A stretch of DNA of 64,000 bases from Rhodococcus triatomae (lineage in GTDB: Bacteria > Actinomycetota > Actinomycetes > Mycobacteriales > Mycobacteriaceae): contig NZ_CP048814.1 of assembly GCF_014217785.1 (NCBI RefSeq), positions 4,030,001-4,094,000 of the forward strand, read 5' to 3'. Within the stretch, counting starts at the first letter, position 1; every line of letters begins with the position of its first letter. Made by a program: the position numbers and the translations under genes. A model generated the notes under the pieces. It had not been told where the DNA came from. It saw nothing but the letters and a program-made list of their open reading frames with translations, and ran no database searches. Positions 47,330-58,121 of the stretch are shown here, piece after piece.

Positions 47330-49075
47330 GTGATTACCCGTCTGTCCCACCTGTTCCTGCGCACGCTGCGTGACGATCCCGCCGACGCCGAGGTGCCCAG
47401 CCACAAGCTGCTGGTCCGCGCCGGTTACGTCCGCCGGATCGCCCCGGGTGTCTACTCCTGGCTCCCGCTGGGGCTGCGGGTGCTCCGGCAGGTGGAGCGC
47501 GTGGTGCGCGAGGAGATGAACGCGATCGGCGCTCAGGAGATCGCGCTGCCGGCGCTGTTGCCGCGCGATCCGTACGAGACCACGAACCGGTGGACGGAGT
47601 ACGGCGACGGTCTCTTCCGGCTGCAGGACCGCAAGGGTGCGGACTACCTGCTCGGGCCCACCCACGAGGAACTGTTCGCGCTCACCGTCAAGGGTGAATT
47701 CACCTCCTACAAGGACTTCCCGGTCACGCTCTACCAGATCCAGACCAAGTACCGCGACGAGGAGCGCCCCCGCGCGGGAATCCTGCGCGGCCGCGAGTTC
47801 GTGATGAAGGACTCGTACTCCTTCGATCTCACCGACGAGGGGCTGGCGGAGTCCTACCGCGCCCACCGGGACGCCTACGAGCGGATCTTCACCCGCCTGG
47901 GTGTCCGGTACGTCATCGTCTCGGCCACGTCCGGTGCGATGGGCGGGAGCGCCTCCGAGGAGTTCCTCGCCGAGAGCGAGATCGGTGAGGACACCTACGT
48001 CCGCAGCATCGAATCCGGCTATGCGGCCAATGTCGAGGCCGTGCGGACCGTCGCGCCCGCGCCGATCGCGTTCGACGGGCTGCCGGAGGCCGAGGTGCAC
48101 GACACCCCCGACACGCCGACCATCGCGACGCTGGTGGACTGGGCGAACGGCGCGGATCTGGGCCGCGCCGTGACCGCCGCGGACACCCTGAAGAACGTGC
48201 TCGTCAAGGTGCGTGTCCCCGGCGGAGACTGGGAACTGCTCGCCGTCGGTGTGCCCGGGGACCGCGAGGTGGACCCCAAGCGACTCGGTGCCTCGCTCGA
48301 GCCCGCCGAGTACGAGCTGCTCACGGACGCCGACTTCGCGGCGAACCCCTTCCTGGTCAAGGGATACATCGGCCCGAAGGCTCTGCAGGAGAACGGGGTC
48401 CGCTATCTCGTCGATCCCCGAGTGGTCGACGGTACGAGCTGGATCACCGGGGCGGATGCGCCGGGCAGGCATGTCGTCGGACTGGTTGCCGGCCGGGATT
48501 TCGTCCCCGACGGCACCATCGAGGCCGCCGAGGTCCGGGACGGCGACCCGTCACCCGACGGGGCCGGCACCCTGACGTCCGCGCGGGGTATCGAGATCGG
48601 GCACGTCTTCCAACTCGGCCGCAAGTACACCGACGCCTTCGAGGTGGACGTGCTCGGTGAGAACGGCAAGCCGGTTCGCCCGACCATGGGTTCCTACGGG
48701 GTCGGCGTGTCCCGCCTGGTCGCGGTGATCGCCGAACAGCATCACGACGACAAGGGTTTGCGGTGGCCGGCCGAGGTGGCGCCCGCGGACGTACACCTGG
48801 TGATCGCGAACAAGGACGAGGCCGCTCGGGAGGGTGCCGAGAGCCTGGCGGTGGAGCTGGACGCGGCGGGTCTGGACATCGTGCTCGACGACCGCAAGGC
48901 ATCGCCGGGCGTGAAGTTCAAGGATTCCGAGCTGCTCGGCATCCCGGTCGTCGTCGTGGTGGGCCGCGGCTGGGCGGACGGAAAGGTCGAGATCCGGGAC
49001 CGGTTCACCGGGGAGAGCCGCGAGGTGCCCGCCGGGACGGCCGTCGCCGACGTCGTGAGCGCCGTTCGCGGATAG
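47330..49075 (+). CDS. proS: Prolyl-tRNA synthetase, bacterial type with editing insertion
   Basis: This 581-residue class II synthetase charges tRNA-Pro. Motif 2-type [19 protein letters not shown] and motif 3-type [14 protein letters not shown] are present. The INS editing domain (about residues 225-390) separates motifs 2 and 3, and the anticodon-binding domain occupies the last 100 residues. It starts at GTG 47330 without an obvious ribosome site. Confidence 0.97.
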   Translation: MITRLSHLFLRTLRDDPADAEVPSHKLLVRAGYVRRIAPGVYSWLPLGLRVLRQVERVVREEMNAIGAQEIALPALLPRDPYETTNRWTEYGDGLFRLQDRKGADYLLGPTHEELFALTVKGEFTSYKDFPVTLYQIQTKYRDEERPRAGILRGREFVMKDSYSFDLTDEGLAESYRAHRDAYERIFTRLGVRYVIVSATSGAMGGSASEEFLAESEIGEDTYVRSIESGYAANVEAVRTVAPAPIAFDGLPEAEVHDTPDTPTIATLVDWANGADLGRAVTAADTLKNVLVKVRVPGGDWELLAVGVPGDREVDPKRLGASLEPAEYELLTDADFAANPFLVKGYIGPKALQENGVRYLVDPRVVDGTSWITGADAPGRHVVGLVAGRDFVPDGTIEAAEVRDGDPSPDGAGTLTSARGIEIGHVFQLGRKYTDAFEVDVLGENGKPVRPTMGSYGVGVSRLVAVIAEQHHDDKGLRWPAEVAPADVHLVIANKDEAAREGAESLAVELDAAGLDIVLDDRKASPGVKFKDSELLGIPVVVVVGRGWADGKVEIRDRFTGESREVPAGTAVADVVSAVRG

Positions 49076-49113
49076 ACCCGGCGCACGCGGCGGTCGGCGG
49101 GCACAATCGGGTC

Positions 49114-49788
49114 ATGGGACACGACGAGACTCGATGGGCCGAGGTGGACGCCTACCTCGCCGAGACGCTGATCGGTACGGACTCGGTACTGAGCGAGGCG
49201 CTCGAGGCGAACGCCGCCGCGGACCTGCCGCCGATCGACGTGTCCGCGGTACAGGGCAAGTTGCTGTACCTGCTCGCCCGGACGGCGCGTGCGGTGAACG
49301 TCCTCGAGATCGGCACGCTCGGGGGATACAGCACGATCTGGCTGGCCCGCGCAGTGGGAGACCGCGGGAACGTGGTGACGCTCGAGGCCGACCATCATCA
49401 CGCCGAGACGGCGCGGGCGAATCTCGCCCGCGCCGGGGTGAGCGATCGGGTCGAGATCGTGGTCGGTGCCGCCCTCGACAGCCTGGCGGTCCTGCCGACA
49501 CCCGGTGAGAGTCCGTTCGACTTCGTCTTCGTCGACGCGGACAAGGAGAACAACACCCACTATGTGCGCGAGGCGGTGCGACTGGGGCGGCCCGGCACGG
49601 TGATCGTCGTGGACAACGTGGTGCGCGGTGGTGGCGTCACCAATGCCGAACTGGACGACGCCGCGGTGCGGGCCAGTCGGGAGGTGTTGCAGTTGTTCGC
49701 CGAACACCCGCGTCTCGACGCGTCGGCGATCCAGACGGTCGGTGCCAAGGGCTGGGACGGGTTCGCCTACGCGTTGATCACCGAGTAG
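49114..49788 (+). CDS. Class I O-methyltransferase (Methyltransf_3)
   Basis: This 224-residue catechol/caffeoyl-CoA-type methyltransferase carries VLEIGTLGGYSTIWLARAV (SAM motif I) and FDFVFVDADKENNTHYVREA (metal-binding Asp pair region), then VIVVDNVVRGGGV, the characteristic post-motif. It is probably a cytosolic metal-dependent O-methyltransferase; substrate unknown. The ATG lies 38 bases after proS. Convergent with the next gene, three bases away. Confidence 0.88.
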   Translation: MGHDETRWAEVDAYLAETLIGTDSVLSEALEANAAADLPPIDVSAVQGKLLYLLARTARAVNVLEIGTLGGYSTIWLARAVGDRGNVVTLEADHHHAETARANLARAGVSDRVEIVVGAALDSLAVLPTPGESPFDFVFVDADKENNTHYVREAVRLGRPGTVIVVDNVVRGGGVTNAELDDAAVRASREVLQLFAEHPRLDASAIQTVGAKGWDGFAYALITE

Positions 49789-49791
49789 CCG

Positions 49792-50235
49792 TCAGGGCTG
49801 TCCGGGGAAGGCGGCCGTCGTCGGATCAGTGCCGAGTGCACTGCGCCACAAGGCTTCCCGGGTGGCCGCGTCGGTGAGGGCCTCGAGTGCCGTGCGCCTG
49901 CTGTCTGCGGAGTCGGAGTGCTCCACGACGGCCCGCCAGGCCACCGCCGTGTCGGATTCGACCTGTGCCGCCAGTTGCGCAGCCCCGAACGGATCGGTGA
50001 CGGGGAACGGGAGCGCGTACCCGGCAGCGGCCACCGGTGCCTCGGCGCCCGCCTGGTGCAGCAGATCGATCACGGTGTCGCGCCGGGCTCGATGGGCTGC
50101 CACGTCGACGGCGATCTGGCCGGCTCGCGCCGGGTTGGCGAACGCGCCCACGACGCCGTAGGCGAACACCGCCGCGTGTTCGACGGAGAGTGCCTCGGCG
50201 AAGGCGCCCGTTTCGGAATCGGGGGAAACGGTCAC
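49792..50235 (-). CDS. DUF4439 ferritin-like protein
   Basis: This 147-residue helical protein has ETGAFAEALSVEHAAVFAYGVVG near the N-terminus and RARRDTVIDLLHQAGAEAPV; the repeated Glu/His at helix positions suggests a ferritin-like four-helix bundle, known in Pfam as DUF4439. The gene overlaps the upstream lipoprotein by four bases and follows the mycobacterial order beside proS and rimP. Whether it binds iron is not shown. Confidence 0.78.
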   Translation of the reverse strand: MTVSPDSETGAFAEALSVEHAAVFAYGVVGAFANPARAGQIAVDVAAHRARRDTVIDLLHQAGAEAPVAAAGYALPFPVTDPFGAAQLAAQVESDTAVAWRAVVEHSDSADSRRTALEALTDAATREALWRSALGTDPTTAAFPGQP

Positions 50236-50759
50236 GGCAGCAACACCACCCGTTGGATGTGGCAGCTAGCGGCGATCGACGCCAGCAGGCCGGCACGGTG
50301 GCCGGACAGTTCGACGGCGAGATCCGAAGCGGCACGGTGTGATTGCTCGAGCAATGCGCGCACCTCGTCGACGGTGGCGGGCTCCGCTTCCGATGGAGGA
50401 GTCCCGGTGTCCCCGTCGGTGCCGGGAATCGGCTCCTCGCCGGAACCGCCCGCAGCACGGTCTATCTCGTCGTCCAGTGCGGCCGCATGTTCGGTGCGCT
50501 GGGTGGCCACGGTGGTCAGCGCGGCCGCGGCTTCCGGGGCGACCGCGATCGCCGCGGTCGCCGCGGCCGCGTCCCTGCGGGCGAACTCCGCCTGTGCCAC
50601 CAGGAGATCGACGTCGGGAAGTTCCTCGCCGGAGGAGCATCCCGCGAGCGCGGAGGTGGCCGCGCCTGCGAGTGCGACGACTGCGGTCAGGCGCAGGACA
50701 CTCCGGCGTGAGATGCGGTGTGGGGGACACGGCGACGTGGCGGCGGTGGGACCGGGCAT
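50232..50759 (-). CDS. Twin-arginine lipoprotein paired with the DUF4439 protein
   Basis: With ATG 50759 the product is 175 residues: SRRSVLRLTAVVALAGAATS forms a Tat-type signal (Arg18-Arg19) that ends in ALAGC (Cys41). The mature part is helical and Ala-rich, with an acidic Gly/Ser/Pro linker in the middle. The open frame extends upstream to 50900, but the longer form would bury the signal. It looks like another ferritin-like/DUF4439 relative; its stop overlaps the DUF4439 start, so the pair are likely to work together outside the membrane. Confidence 0.72.
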   Translation of the reverse strand: MPGPTAATSPCPPHRISRRSVLRLTAVVALAGAATSALAGCSSGEELPDVDLLVAQAEFARRDAAAATAAIAVAPEAAAALTTVATQRTEHAAALDDEIDRAAGGSGEEPIPGTDGDTGTPPSEAEPATVDEVRALLEQSHRAASDLAVELSGHRAGLLASIAASCHIQRVVLLP

Positions 50760-50817
50760 GGGCACCGGTACATCGTGCCAGGTGCACCGGCGAGACCGGG
50801 AATCGGCGTGGGGCGCC

Positions 50818-50849
50818 GTGTCGACCACTCGAGTGGTGGTCGACGACAC
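50818..50849. promoter_or_regulatory. Palindrome-rich site upstream of the Tat lipoprotein
   Basis: ACCACTCGAGTGGT at 50824-50837 is a perfect 14-base palindrome. An alternative pairing joins GTCGACCAC (50820-50828) with GTGGTCGAC (50836-50844). It lies upstream of the lipoprotein start and 170 bases upstream of rimP, divergently, so it could be an operator. Confidence 0.45.
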
Positions 50850-51017
50850 GCGTGGTGACGGGCGGCCCCGAATACGTCCGCGTCCGCCGTAGTTGGTCAT
50901 GAGGGCGGCGATCCCGCGTTACCCTTGTGGGCGCGAGTGCATCGCCGGCCGGGCCGTGCCGGTGTGCGTCCGCCGCCGTGACGAACCCCCGACGACAACT
51001 GAACGAGGAGCCACCCG

Positions 51018-51644
51018 ATGTCGATTCCGTCGAAGGAGAGGATCGGCGAACTCGTCGCCGATCTGGTGAGTCGTCAGGGCTACGACCTCGAGGACGTCGC
51101 CGTCACACAGGCCGGTCGGCACAGCGCGGTGCGCATCATGGTGGACGGGGATCGGGGGCTCGGGCTCGACGCCGCCGCCGCGCTCAGCCGCGACATCGGG
51201 GAACTCTTCGACGCCACTCCGGACTTCGGGGAGACCCCGTACACACTCGAGGTCACCTCGCCCGGTATCGACCGACCACTCACCCACGAGCGGCACTGGC
51301 GCCGGGCTCGGGGACGCCTCGCCCGGATCGACCTCGCCGGGGAGACGGTGACGGGCCGAATCGGCCCCGTGGACGGTCCCGAGGTGGCCGTGGTGGTGGG
51401 CGGCAGTGCCTCGCCCACCGTGCGTACGGTGCGGCTGGACGAGGTGGAGAACGCCGTCGTCCAGGTCGAGTTCTCGAAGCCGAGCGCTCGCGAGTTGGAG
51501 TTGGCCGGCGGAATTCCCGAGGGGCGCGTGTCGCCCCTGGATCCGGATGTGGCGGTGGATGCGCCGGACGGGGATACGCCGGAAGACGACGCCGAGGATC
51601 GAGAAGACGGTCCCGGCGAGGAAACGAAAGGGCAGGACAAGTGA
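51018..51644 (+). CDS. rimP: Ribosome maturation factor RimP
   Basis: This 208-residue factor assists 30S assembly. It has the RimP N-terminal domain ([41 protein letters not shown]) and the C-terminal SH3-like domain (about 95-160), followed by a long acidic tail. The ACGAGGAG ribosome site is good. nusA starts within its stop (GTGA), the conserved rimP-nusA junction. Confidence 0.95.
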   Translation: MSIPSKERIGELVADLVSRQGYDLEDVAVTQAGRHSAVRIMVDGDRGLGLDAAAALSRDIGELFDATPDFGETPYTLEVTSPGIDRPLTHERHWRRARGRLARIDLAGETVTGRIGPVDGPEVAVVVGGSASPTVRTVRLDEVENAVVQVEFSKPSARELELAGGIPEGRVSPLDPDVAVDAPDGDTPEDDAEDREDGPGEETKGQDK

Positions 51645-52672
51645 ATATCGATATCGCGGCGTTGCGCGCCATCGAAGCGGACAAGGGCATCTCGGCGGAG
51701 ACCGTGATCACCGCCATCCAGACGGCTCTGCTCACGGCCTACCGGCACACCGAGGGGCATCAGCCCCACGCTCGGATCGACGTGAACACCAAGTCGGGCG
51801 TCGTGCGGGTGATGGCGCACGAGGTCGACGCGGACGGCAACCTCGTCGGAGAGGAGTGGGACGACACTCCCGAGGGCTTCGGTCGGATCGCCGCCACCAC
51901 CGCCCGGCAGGTCATCCTGCAGCGCCTGCGCGATGCCGAGCACGAGCGCAGCTTCGGAGAGTACGTCGCCCACGAGGGCGAGATCGTCGGCGGCGTGATC
52001 CAGCGCGACACCCGCGCGAACTCGCGCGGCATGGTGGTGGTGCGAATCGGCAGCGATGCGAACGGTGCGGAGGGCCTGATTCCGCCCGCCGAACAGGTTC
52101 CCGGGGAGAACTACGAGCACGGCGAGCGCCTCAAGTGCTACGTCGTGGGTGTCTCCCGCGGCGCGCGAGGTCCGCAGATCACCCTCTCGCGTACCCACCC
52201 GAACCTCGTGCGGAAGCTGTTCGCGCTGGAGGTGCCCGAAATCGCCGACGGGTCCGTCGAGATCGTCGCGGTCGCCAGGGAGGCGGGGCATCGGTCGAAG
52301 ATCGCGGTGCAGTCGAGGGTGTCGGGCCTCAATGCCAAGGGAGCGTGCATCGGCCCGATGGGGCAGCGGGTGCGGAACGTGATGAGCGAACTGGCGGGCG
52401 AGAAGATCGACATCATCGACTACGACGACGATCCGGCCAGGTTCGTCGGAAACGCGTTGTCGCCGTCCAAGGTGGTGTCGGTGACCGTGGTCGACCCGGA
52501 CGCGCGGGCGGCCCGTGTCGTGGTGCCGGACTTCCAGCTGTCGCTGGCCATCGGCAAGGAGGGGCAGAACGCGCGTCTCGCGGCCCGGTTGACGGGCTGG
52601 CGGATCGACATCCGCAGCGACGCGGCGAGCACTCCCGAAACCGCAGGTGGAAACGCCGCGACGGGAAGATGA
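51641..52672 (+). CDS. nusA: Transcription termination/antitermination factor NusA
   Basis: This 343-residue elongation factor binds RNA polymerase and nascent RNA. An N-terminal domain is followed by S1 ([20 protein letters not shown] region), then two KH domains (GAKG-type [23 protein letters not shown] and [21 protein letters not shown]). It lacks the extra C-terminal acidic repeats of E. coli NusA, as usual in actinobacteria. Starts at GTG overlapping rimP. Confidence 0.96.
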   Translation: MNIDIAALRAIEADKGISAETVITAIQTALLTAYRHTEGHQPHARIDVNTKSGVVRVMAHEVDADGNLVGEEWDDTPEGFGRIAATTARQVILQRLRDAEHERSFGEYVAHEGEIVGGVIQRDTRANSRGMVVVRIGSDANGAEGLIPPAEQVPGENYEHGERLKCYVVGVSRGARGPQITLSRTHPNLVRKLFALEVPEIADGSVEIVAVAREAGHRSKIAVQSRVSGLNAKGACIGPMGQRVRNVMSELAGEKIDIIDYDDDPARFVGNALSPSKVVSVTVVDPDARAARVVVPDFQLSLAIGKEGQNARLAARLTGWRIDIRSDAASTPETAGGNAATGR

Positions 52673-52716
52673 CAGGCGAATGCGGGGTTCGGGGCGAGTC
52701 AGCGGTACAGTGGTCC

Positions 52717-53097
52717 ATGGTTCAGCATGAGCTACCCGCTGACGCGCGCGCTCGTACCGGTGTTCCGGTGCGGACGTGTGTCGGCTGTCGGAAGCGAGAG
52801 TTGGCCACCGATCTGTTGAGGGTCGTGGTAGCTGGCAGTGGCCCGGAAGGGTCGCTCGTCACTCCCGATCTGCGGCGTAGGCTGCCCGGTCGAGGTGCAT
52901 GGATTCACCCCGACCCGGAATGCCTGAGCCTCGCAGAACGTCGCCGAGCATTCGGCAGAGCACTTCGAGTGTCCGGACCACTGGACATCTCCGCAGTCGG
53001 CCTCCGGGTCGCCGCGGAAGCGGAGCGTTCGGCCCCTGCCCGCGACGTCGAGTCCTCGACGGAACCTCTCGAAGAGAAAAGGCACACACAGTCATGA
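52717..53097 (+). CDS. ylxR: YlxR/RnpM-family RNA-binding protein (DUF448)
   Basis: This 126-residue protein has VRTCVGCRKRELATDLLRVV (about 19-38) and GRGAWIHPDPECLSLAERRRAFGRALR, the DUF448 signature. Related proteins bind RNase P RNA and modulate its activity. Located between nusA and infB, as nearly everywhere in Gram-positive bacteria. A C-terminal tail of about 25 residues is variable. Confidence 0.9.
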   Translation: MVQHELPADARARTGVPVRTCVGCRKRELATDLLRVVVAGSGPEGSLVTPDLRRRLPGRGAWIHPDPECLSLAERRRAFGRALRVSGPLDISAVGLRVAAEAERSAPARDVESSTEPLEEKRHTQS

Positions 53098-53142
53098 GCA
53101 CACCGTGAAGCACCAGCGATGAGCGCCCATCGGAGATAACCC

Positions 53143-53188
53143 GAGGTCGTGCGGGCCCCTGTATCGGGGATGCCTCCTGCCCGACCTC
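53143..53188 (+). other. Structured infB leader
   Basis: GAGGTCG (53143-53149) pairs with CGACCTC (53182-53188), and between them CCCC (53156-53159) pairs with GGGG (53166-53169). The fold ends shortly before the infB ribosome site. It may be a weak terminator after ylxR or a translational element. Confidence 0.4.
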
Positions 53189-53204
53189 AGCAGTGAGGAG
53201 AGCA

Positions 53205-56075
53205 GTGGCAGGCAAAGCCCGCGTGCACGAGTTGGCCAAGGAACTCGGTGTCACAAGTAAGGAACTACTCGCAACGCTCAAGGAGCAAGGCGAGTTCGTG
53301 AAGTCGGCGTCCTCCACCGTCGAGGCGCCGGTCGCCCGACGGCTGCGAGAGTCGTTCTCGACAGACAAGCCGGCGGCAGAGAAGTCGACGGAATCCGCGC
53401 GTCCCGCGGCCAAGCCGGGCGCTCCCGCCCGCAGTGCCGGTGGTGCCGCGCCGAAGCCGGGCGCCCCGCGTCCGGGACCTCGTCCGGCAGCGCCCGCCGC
53501 CGAGGCCGCCCCCGCGGCCCCGCCGGCACCGGCGCCGGTCGAACCCCCGGCACCCGCCGCTCCGGCTGCGCCTGCGGCCCCCGCGGCACAGGCCGGCCCG
53601 GCCACGCCGGCGGCCCCGTCCGCTCCGGCGGCGAAGGCGGCACCGTCCACCTCCGCCAAGCCCGGTGGTCCGCGCCCGGGTCCGAAGCCGCCGCGAGTCG
53701 GCAACAACCCGTACTCGACGGCCGCTCCGGTGGAACGTCCGGCTCCGCGTCCGGGCCCGAGGCCCGGCCCCGCGGCACGTCCGGCTCCCGGTCAGGGCGG
53801 TCCCCGTCCCGCTCCGGGTCAGGGTGGTTCGCGTCCGGCTCCCGGTCAGGGCGGTCCCCGTCCGGCCCCGGGTCAGGGTGGTCCGCGTCCGGCTCCCGGT
53901 CAGGGCGGTCCCCGGCCCAGCCCCGGCTCGATGCCTCCCCGTCCGAGCCCCGGTGCCATGCCGCAGCGGTCGGCTCGTCCGGCCCCCGGCGGCGGTCGTC
54001 CCGGTCGTCCCGGTGCTCCGGGCGGTCGTCCCGGCGGCGGCGGTGGCGGTGGCTACCGCGGTGGCGGTGCACCCGGCGGCGCTCCCGGTGGAGCTCCCGC
54101 AGGCGGTGGCTTCCGTGGCCGTCCCGGTGGCGGCGGTCGTCCCGGTCAGCGCGGTGCCGCGGCGGGTGCGTTCGGTCGTCCCGGTGGCGCTCCGCGTCGC
54201 GGTCGCAAGTCCAAGCGGCAGAAGCGCCAGGAATACGATTCGATGCAGGCGCCCGCCGTCGGCGGCGTGCGGTTGCCCCGTGGCAACGGTGAGACCATTC
54301 GTCTCGCCCGTGGCGCGTCGCTGTCGGACTTCGCCGAGAAGATCGACGCCAACCCGGCGTCGCTGGTCCAGGCTCTGTTCAACCTCGGCGAGATGGTGAC
54401 GGCCACGCAGTCCGTCAACGACGAAACCCTCGAGCTGCTCGGCAGCGAGATGAACTACGTCGTCCAGGTCGTCAGCCCGGAGGACGAGGACCGCGAGCTG
54501 CTCGACAGCTTCGATCTCACCTACGGCGAGGACGAGGGCACCGAGGAAGACCTCGAACAGCGTCCTCCGGTGGTCACCGTCATGGGTCACGTCGACCACG
54601 GCAAGACCCGCCTGCTGGACACGATCCGCAAGGCCAACGTCCGCGAGGGCGAGGCCGGCGGTATCACCCAGCACATCGGTGCCTACCAGGTGAACACGCA
54701 CCTCAACGGCGAAGACCGGCTGATCACCTTCATCGACACCCCGGGTCACGAGGCGTTCACCGCCATGCGTGCCCGTGGCGCCAAGTCGACGGACATCGCG
54801 ATCCTCGTGGTCGCGGCGGACGACGGCGTGATGCCGCAGACGGTCGAGGCGATCAACCACGCCCAGGCGGCGGAAGTGCCGATCGTGGTCGCGGTCAACA
54901 AGATCGACAAGGAGGGTGCGGACCCGGCGAAGATCCGGGGCCAGCTCACCGAGTACGGACTGGTGGCCGAGGAGTACGGCGGCGAGACCATGTTCGTCGA
55001 CATCTCCGCCAAGCAGGGTCTGCACATCGAGCAGCTGCTCGAGGCCGTGCTGCTCACCGCGGACGCGTCTCTCGACCTGCGGGCCAACCCGGACATGGAC
55101 GCGCAGGGTGTCGCCATCGAGGCGCACCTCGACCGCGGCCGCGGACCGGTGGCCACCGTGCTCATCCAGCGTGGAACGCTGCGGGTCGGCGATTCCATCG
55201 TCGCCGGCGACGCCTACGGGCGTGTCCGTCGGATGGTGGACGAGCACGGCGACGACGTCCTCGAGGCGTTGCCGTCGCGTCCGGTCCAGGTCGTCGGCTT
55301 CACGTCGGTGCCCGGTGCCGGTGACAACCTGCTCGTGGTCGACGAGGACCGGATCGCCCGGCAGATCGCGGACCGCCGCAATGCGCGTAAGCGCAACGCA
55401 CTGGCCGCGAAGAGCCGCAAGCGGATCAGCCTCGAGGATCTGGATTCGGCGCTCAAGGAGACGAGCCAGCTCAACCTCATCCTCAAGGGCGACAACTCCG
55501 GAACGGTGGAGGCCCTCGAAGAGGCGCTGCTCGGCATCCAGATCGACGACGAGGTGCAGTTGCGCGTCATCGACCGCGGTGTCGGTGGTGTCACCGAGAC
55601 GAACGTGAACCTGGCGGCAGCCTCGAACGCGATCATCATCGGGTTCAACGTCCGCGCGGAGGGCAAGGCCACCGAGCTGGCCAACCGCGAGGGTGTCGAC
55701 ATCCGGTACTACTCGGTCATCTACCAGGCCATCGACGAGGTGGAGAAGGCCCTCAAGGGCATGCTCAAGCCCATCTACGAAGAGGTCGAGCTCGGCAAGG
55801 CGGAGATCCGTGCGATGTTCCGCTCGTCCAAGGTCGGCAACATCGCGGGCTGCCTGGTCACCTCGGGTACGATCCGTCGCAACGCCAAGGCTCGCCTGGT
55901 GCGGGACAACGCGGTCGTCGCGGAAACCGTCACCATCTCCTCGCTCCGACGCGAGAAGGAGGACGTGGTCGAGGTTCGCGAAGGCTACGAGTGCGGTCTG
56001 ACGGTCACCTACTCCGATATCAAGGTCGGTGACGTCATCGAGGCGTACGAGCTTCGCGAGAAGCCACGCGACTAG
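53205..56075 (+). CDS. infB: Translation initiation factor IF-2
   Basis: This 956-residue GTPase brings initiator tRNA to the ribosome. It starts at the GTG read [16 protein letters not shown], with GAGGAG upstream. Residues 1-55 form an IF2_N domain; residues 60-345 are an Ala/Pro/Gly-rich disordered region with five GQGGPRPAP repeats. A second IF2_N-like domain precedes the G domain (about 455-625) with [16 protein letters not shown] and NKIDK, and domains II-IV complete the protein. Long low-complexity N-termini are usual in actinobacterial IF-2. Confidence 0.98.
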   Translation: MAGKARVHELAKELGVTSKELLATLKEQGEFVKSASSTVEAPVARRLRESFSTDKPAAEKSTESARPAAKPGAPARSAGGAAPKPGAPRPGPRPAAPAAEAAPAAPPAPAPVEPPAPAAPAAPAAPAAQAGPATPAAPSAPAAKAAPSTSAKPGGPRPGPKPPRVGNNPYSTAAPVERPAPRPGPRPGPAARPAPGQGGPRPAPGQGGSRPAPGQGGPRPAPGQGGPRPAPGQGGPRPSPGSMPPRPSPGAMPQRSARPAPGGGRPGRPGAPGGRPGGGGGGGYRGGGAPGGAPGGAPAGGGFRGRPGGGGRPGQRGAAAGAFGRPGGAPRRGRKSKRQKRQEYDSMQAPAVGGVRLPRGNGETIRLARGASLSDFAEKIDANPASLVQALFNLGEMVTATQSVNDETLELLGSEMNYVVQVVSPEDEDRELLDSFDLTYGEDEGTEEDLEQRPPVVTVMGHVDHGKTRLLDTIRKANVREGEAGGITQHIGAYQVNTHLNGEDRLITFIDTPGHEAFTAMRARGAKSTDIAILVVAADDGVMPQTVEAINHAQAAEVPIVVAVNKIDKEGADPAKIRGQLTEYGLVAEEYGGETMFVDISAKQGLHIEQLLEAVLLTADASLDLRANPDMDAQGVAIEAHLDRGRGPVATVLIQRGTLRVGDSIVAGDAYGRVRRMVDEHGDDVLEALPSRPVQVVGFTSVPGAGDNLLVVDEDRIARQIADRRNARKRNALAAKSRKRISLEDLDSALKETSQLNLILKGDNSGTVEALEEALLGIQIDDEVQLRVIDRGVGGVTETNVNLAAASNAIIIGFNVRAEGKATELANREGVDIRYYSVIYQAIDEVEKALKGMLKPIYEEVELGKAEIRAMFRSSKVGNIAGCLVTSGTIRRNAKARLVRDNAVVAETVTISSLRREKEDVVEVREGYECGLTVTYSDIKVGDVIEAYELREKPRD
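53790..53924 (+). repeat. Five 27-base repeats in infB
   Basis: Starting at codon 196, five consecutive 27-base units each code GQGG(P/S)RP(A/S)P. Units differ at several third positions, so this is an old array. It belongs to the disordered linker and probably tolerates length changes. Confidence 0.9.
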
Positions 56076-56112
56076 ATCGTGTCGCCGCGGGCCTTCGGCC
56101 CGATGCTGCAGT

Positions 56113-56159
56113 AACGTGCCCTTCCTCCGTCGAGCACATCGACGGAGGGAGGGCACGTT
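56113..56159 (+). terminator. Strong terminator hairpin after infB
   Basis: Arms 56113-56133 and 56139-56159 (AACGTGCCCTTCCTCCGTCG on the left) pair over 21 positions with one wobble, around a five-base loop. It lies 38 bases after the infB stop and before ylxP, so it may terminate or reduce read-through to ylxP-rbfA. Confidence 0.85.
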
Positions 56160-56210
56160 CGGATGGAGAGGGTTCCGGCGAGGGCCGGTTCGTGACTGCC
56201 GAAGGAGGGC

Positions 56211-56504
56211 ATGGTGTACGTGGGTGCGCTCGAGCTGGATATTCTGCTCGGTGACGTGCGGTCTCTGAAGGAGAAGCGGGCGATGGTCAAACCGGTGCTC
56301 GCCGAACTTCGGCGTTTCGGTGTGTCCGCGGCCGAGACAGGGGAGCAGGACCGGTACCGCAGATCCATGCTCGGAGTCGTCCTGGCCTCCTCGGGCGTCG
56401 ATCATCTGCACGAGGTCCTCGATCACTGCGAGAGGCACGTGGCCGAGCGGCCCGAGCTGCAACTGCTGGCGGTTCGCCGGCGGGTGTTCGGGCCGGAGGA
56501 CTGA
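56211..56504 (+). CDS. ylxP: YlxP-like protein (DUF503)
   Basis: This 97-residue protein starts [39 protein letters not shown], the diagnostic DUF503 beginning, and has [23 protein letters not shown]. The ATG has GAAGGAGGG upstream. DUF503/YlxP proteins sit between infB and rbfA in many Gram-positives; function unknown, possibly in ribosome or RNA metabolism. Confidence 0.9.
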   Translation: MVYVGALELDILLGDVRSLKEKRAMVKPVLAELRRFGVSAAETGEQDRYRRSMLGVVLASSGVDHLHEVLDHCERHVAERPELQLLAVRRRVFGPED

Positions 56505-56614
56505 CCGGGCCCACCGGCCCGGGCCGCACTGCCCCTTCGCGGGCGGTGTTCGGCACAATGAAGCACATCGATATGCACGTTTTCAGGACGGGCAGGGAGA
56601 GGAGACTGACGGTC

Positions 56615-57100
56615 ATGGTGGATCCCGCCCGGGCACGTAAGCTCGCCAAGCGCATCGGCACCATCGTCGCGACCGCGATCGACCACGAGATCAAGGATCC
56701 GCGGCTCGCGTATGTCACCGTGACGGATACCAAGGTGACCAACGATCTGCACGACGCCACCGTGTACTACACGGTGATGGGTGCGGATCTGGATACTCCG
56801 CCAGATCTCGAGTCGGCGGCAGCAGGTCTGGAGAAGGCGAAGGGCGTCCTGCGCTCGAAGGTGGGTGCCGGGACGGGCGTCCGGTTCACCCCGACACTGA
56901 CGTTCGTGGCGGACACGGTGCCCGACACCGCCCGGCACATGGAGGAGTTGCTGGCCCGCACCCGCGCTGCCGACGACGCCGTGGCTCGGGCGGCCGCCGG
57001 CGCCGCACACGCCGGTGACGCCGACCCCTACAAGGCGCCGCGCGACGATCAGGACGACGAGGGTGACGACGCTTCCGACGCCCTCGGCGACGGACGCTGA
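56615..57100 (+). CDS. rbfA: Ribosome-binding factor A
   Basis: This 161-residue factor matures the 5' end of 16S rRNA. The KH-like fold has [45 protein letters not shown] and [25 protein letters not shown] 56615 with GGAGAGGAG upstream gives normal length. The 40-residue C-terminus is acidic and disordered. nrnA begins 10 bases later. Confidence 0.95.
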   Translation: MVDPARARKLAKRIGTIVATAIDHEIKDPRLAYVTVTDTKVTNDLHDATVYYTVMGADLDTPPDLESAAAGLEKAKGVLRSKVGAGTGVRFTPTLTFVADTVPDTARHMEELLARTRAADDAVARAAAGAAHAGDADPYKAPRDDQDDEGDDASDALGDGR

Positions 57101-57110
57101 CGCGGCCGGC

Positions 57111-58121
57111 ATGACCGAGATCGCGGACATGGTCGAGACCCGGGGAGACGCCGCTGCGGGCGGTGCGGCGACGCCGAGCGATGTGCTGGCGGTGCTCGAC
57201 GCCGCGGCGACCGTCACCGTGTTGTGTCACGTGCATCCCGACGCCGACACCATCGGCAGCGGCCTCGCGCTCGGTCTGGTTCTCGAACGTCGCGGAGTGC
57301 CCGTCCAGGTGTCGTTCGCCGAGCCCGCCGCCCTGCCGGAGTCGATGCGCACCCTGCCCGGCACCCACCTGCTGGCCCCTCCGGCGCAGGTGCGGGACGG
57401 TGTCGACGTCGTCGTGACGGTGGACTGCGGTAGCGCGGGCCGGCTGGGCGCCCTCGCCGACCGGCTCGCGGGAGCGGGGACGACGGTGGTCATCGACCAT
57501 CACCGCTCCAACACCCGGTTCGGGCGCTGGAACCTGGTCGACGAGTCGGCCGAGTCGACGACGGCGGTCCTCGCCCGGCTGTTCGACCATTGGGGAGTCG
57601 AGATCGACCGGGACCTCGCGCACTGCCTCTATGCGGGTCTGGTCACCGACACCGGATCGTTCCGGTGGGTGCGCCCCGGCACACACCTGCTGGCCGAGCG
57701 ACTGCTGGACACCGGGATCGACGGGGCGGCGATCGCTCGCCGACTGCTCGACACACATCCCTTCGGCTGGCTCCCCATGTTGTCGGCGGTGCTGGGATCG
57801 GCGACGCTCGTGCCCGGCGCGGCCGGTGGGCGCGGACTCGTCTATGCGGTCATCCGGCGTCGTGACGTCGGGGACCTGCGTTCGGAGGAGATCGAGAGCG
57901 TCGTCGACATCGTCCGGACCACGTCCGAGGCGGAGATCGCGGCGGTACTCAAGGAGTCGGTGAACGGGACCTGGTCGGTGTCGCTGCGCTCCAAGTCGGA
58001 CATCGACGTGTCCGCGGTGGCCGCTCGACTCGGCGGCGGCGGGCACCACGCGGCCGCCGGCTACACCGCGGAGACGAGCGCCGAGACGGTCGTCGCCGAT
58101 CTCGTCGACGCGCTTGGCTGA
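57111..58121 (+). CDS. nrnA: DHH-family phosphoesterase NrnA (nanoRNase / pAp phosphatase)
   Basis: This 336-residue enzyme degrades very short RNA or cyclic-dinucleotide products and dephosphorylates pAp. Motif I is HPDADTIGSGLAL, motif II VTVDCGS, motif III VIDHHRSN (DHH), and the C-terminal DHHA1 domain has GGGGHHAAAGY. The start MTEIADM is chosen by homology; the ribosome site is weak, so coupling to rbfA is possible. The MATE gene overlaps its end by eight bases. Confidence 0.92.
   Translation: MTEIADMVETRGDAAAGGAATPSDVLAVLDAAATVTVLCHVHPDADTIGSGLALGLVLERRGVPVQVSFAEPAALPESMRTLPGTHLLAPPAQVRDGVDVVVTVDCGSAGRLGALADRLAGAGTTVVIDHHRSNTRFGRWNLVDESAESTTAVLARLFDHWGVEIDRDLAHCLYAGLVTDTGSFRWVRPGTHLLAERLLDTGIDGAAIARRLLDTHPFGWLPMLSAVLGSATLVPGAAGGRGLVYAVIRRRDVGDLRSEEIESVVDIVRTTSEAEIAAVLKESVNGTWSVSLRSKSDIDVSAVAARLGGGGHHAAAGYTAETSAETVVADLVDALG

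Noticed and set aside
53265-56558. Very long open frame antisense to infB
   Set aside because: High GC makes long antisense frames common; its translation is low-complexity and mirrors the repeat region, while the plus strand encodes an unmistakable IF-2.
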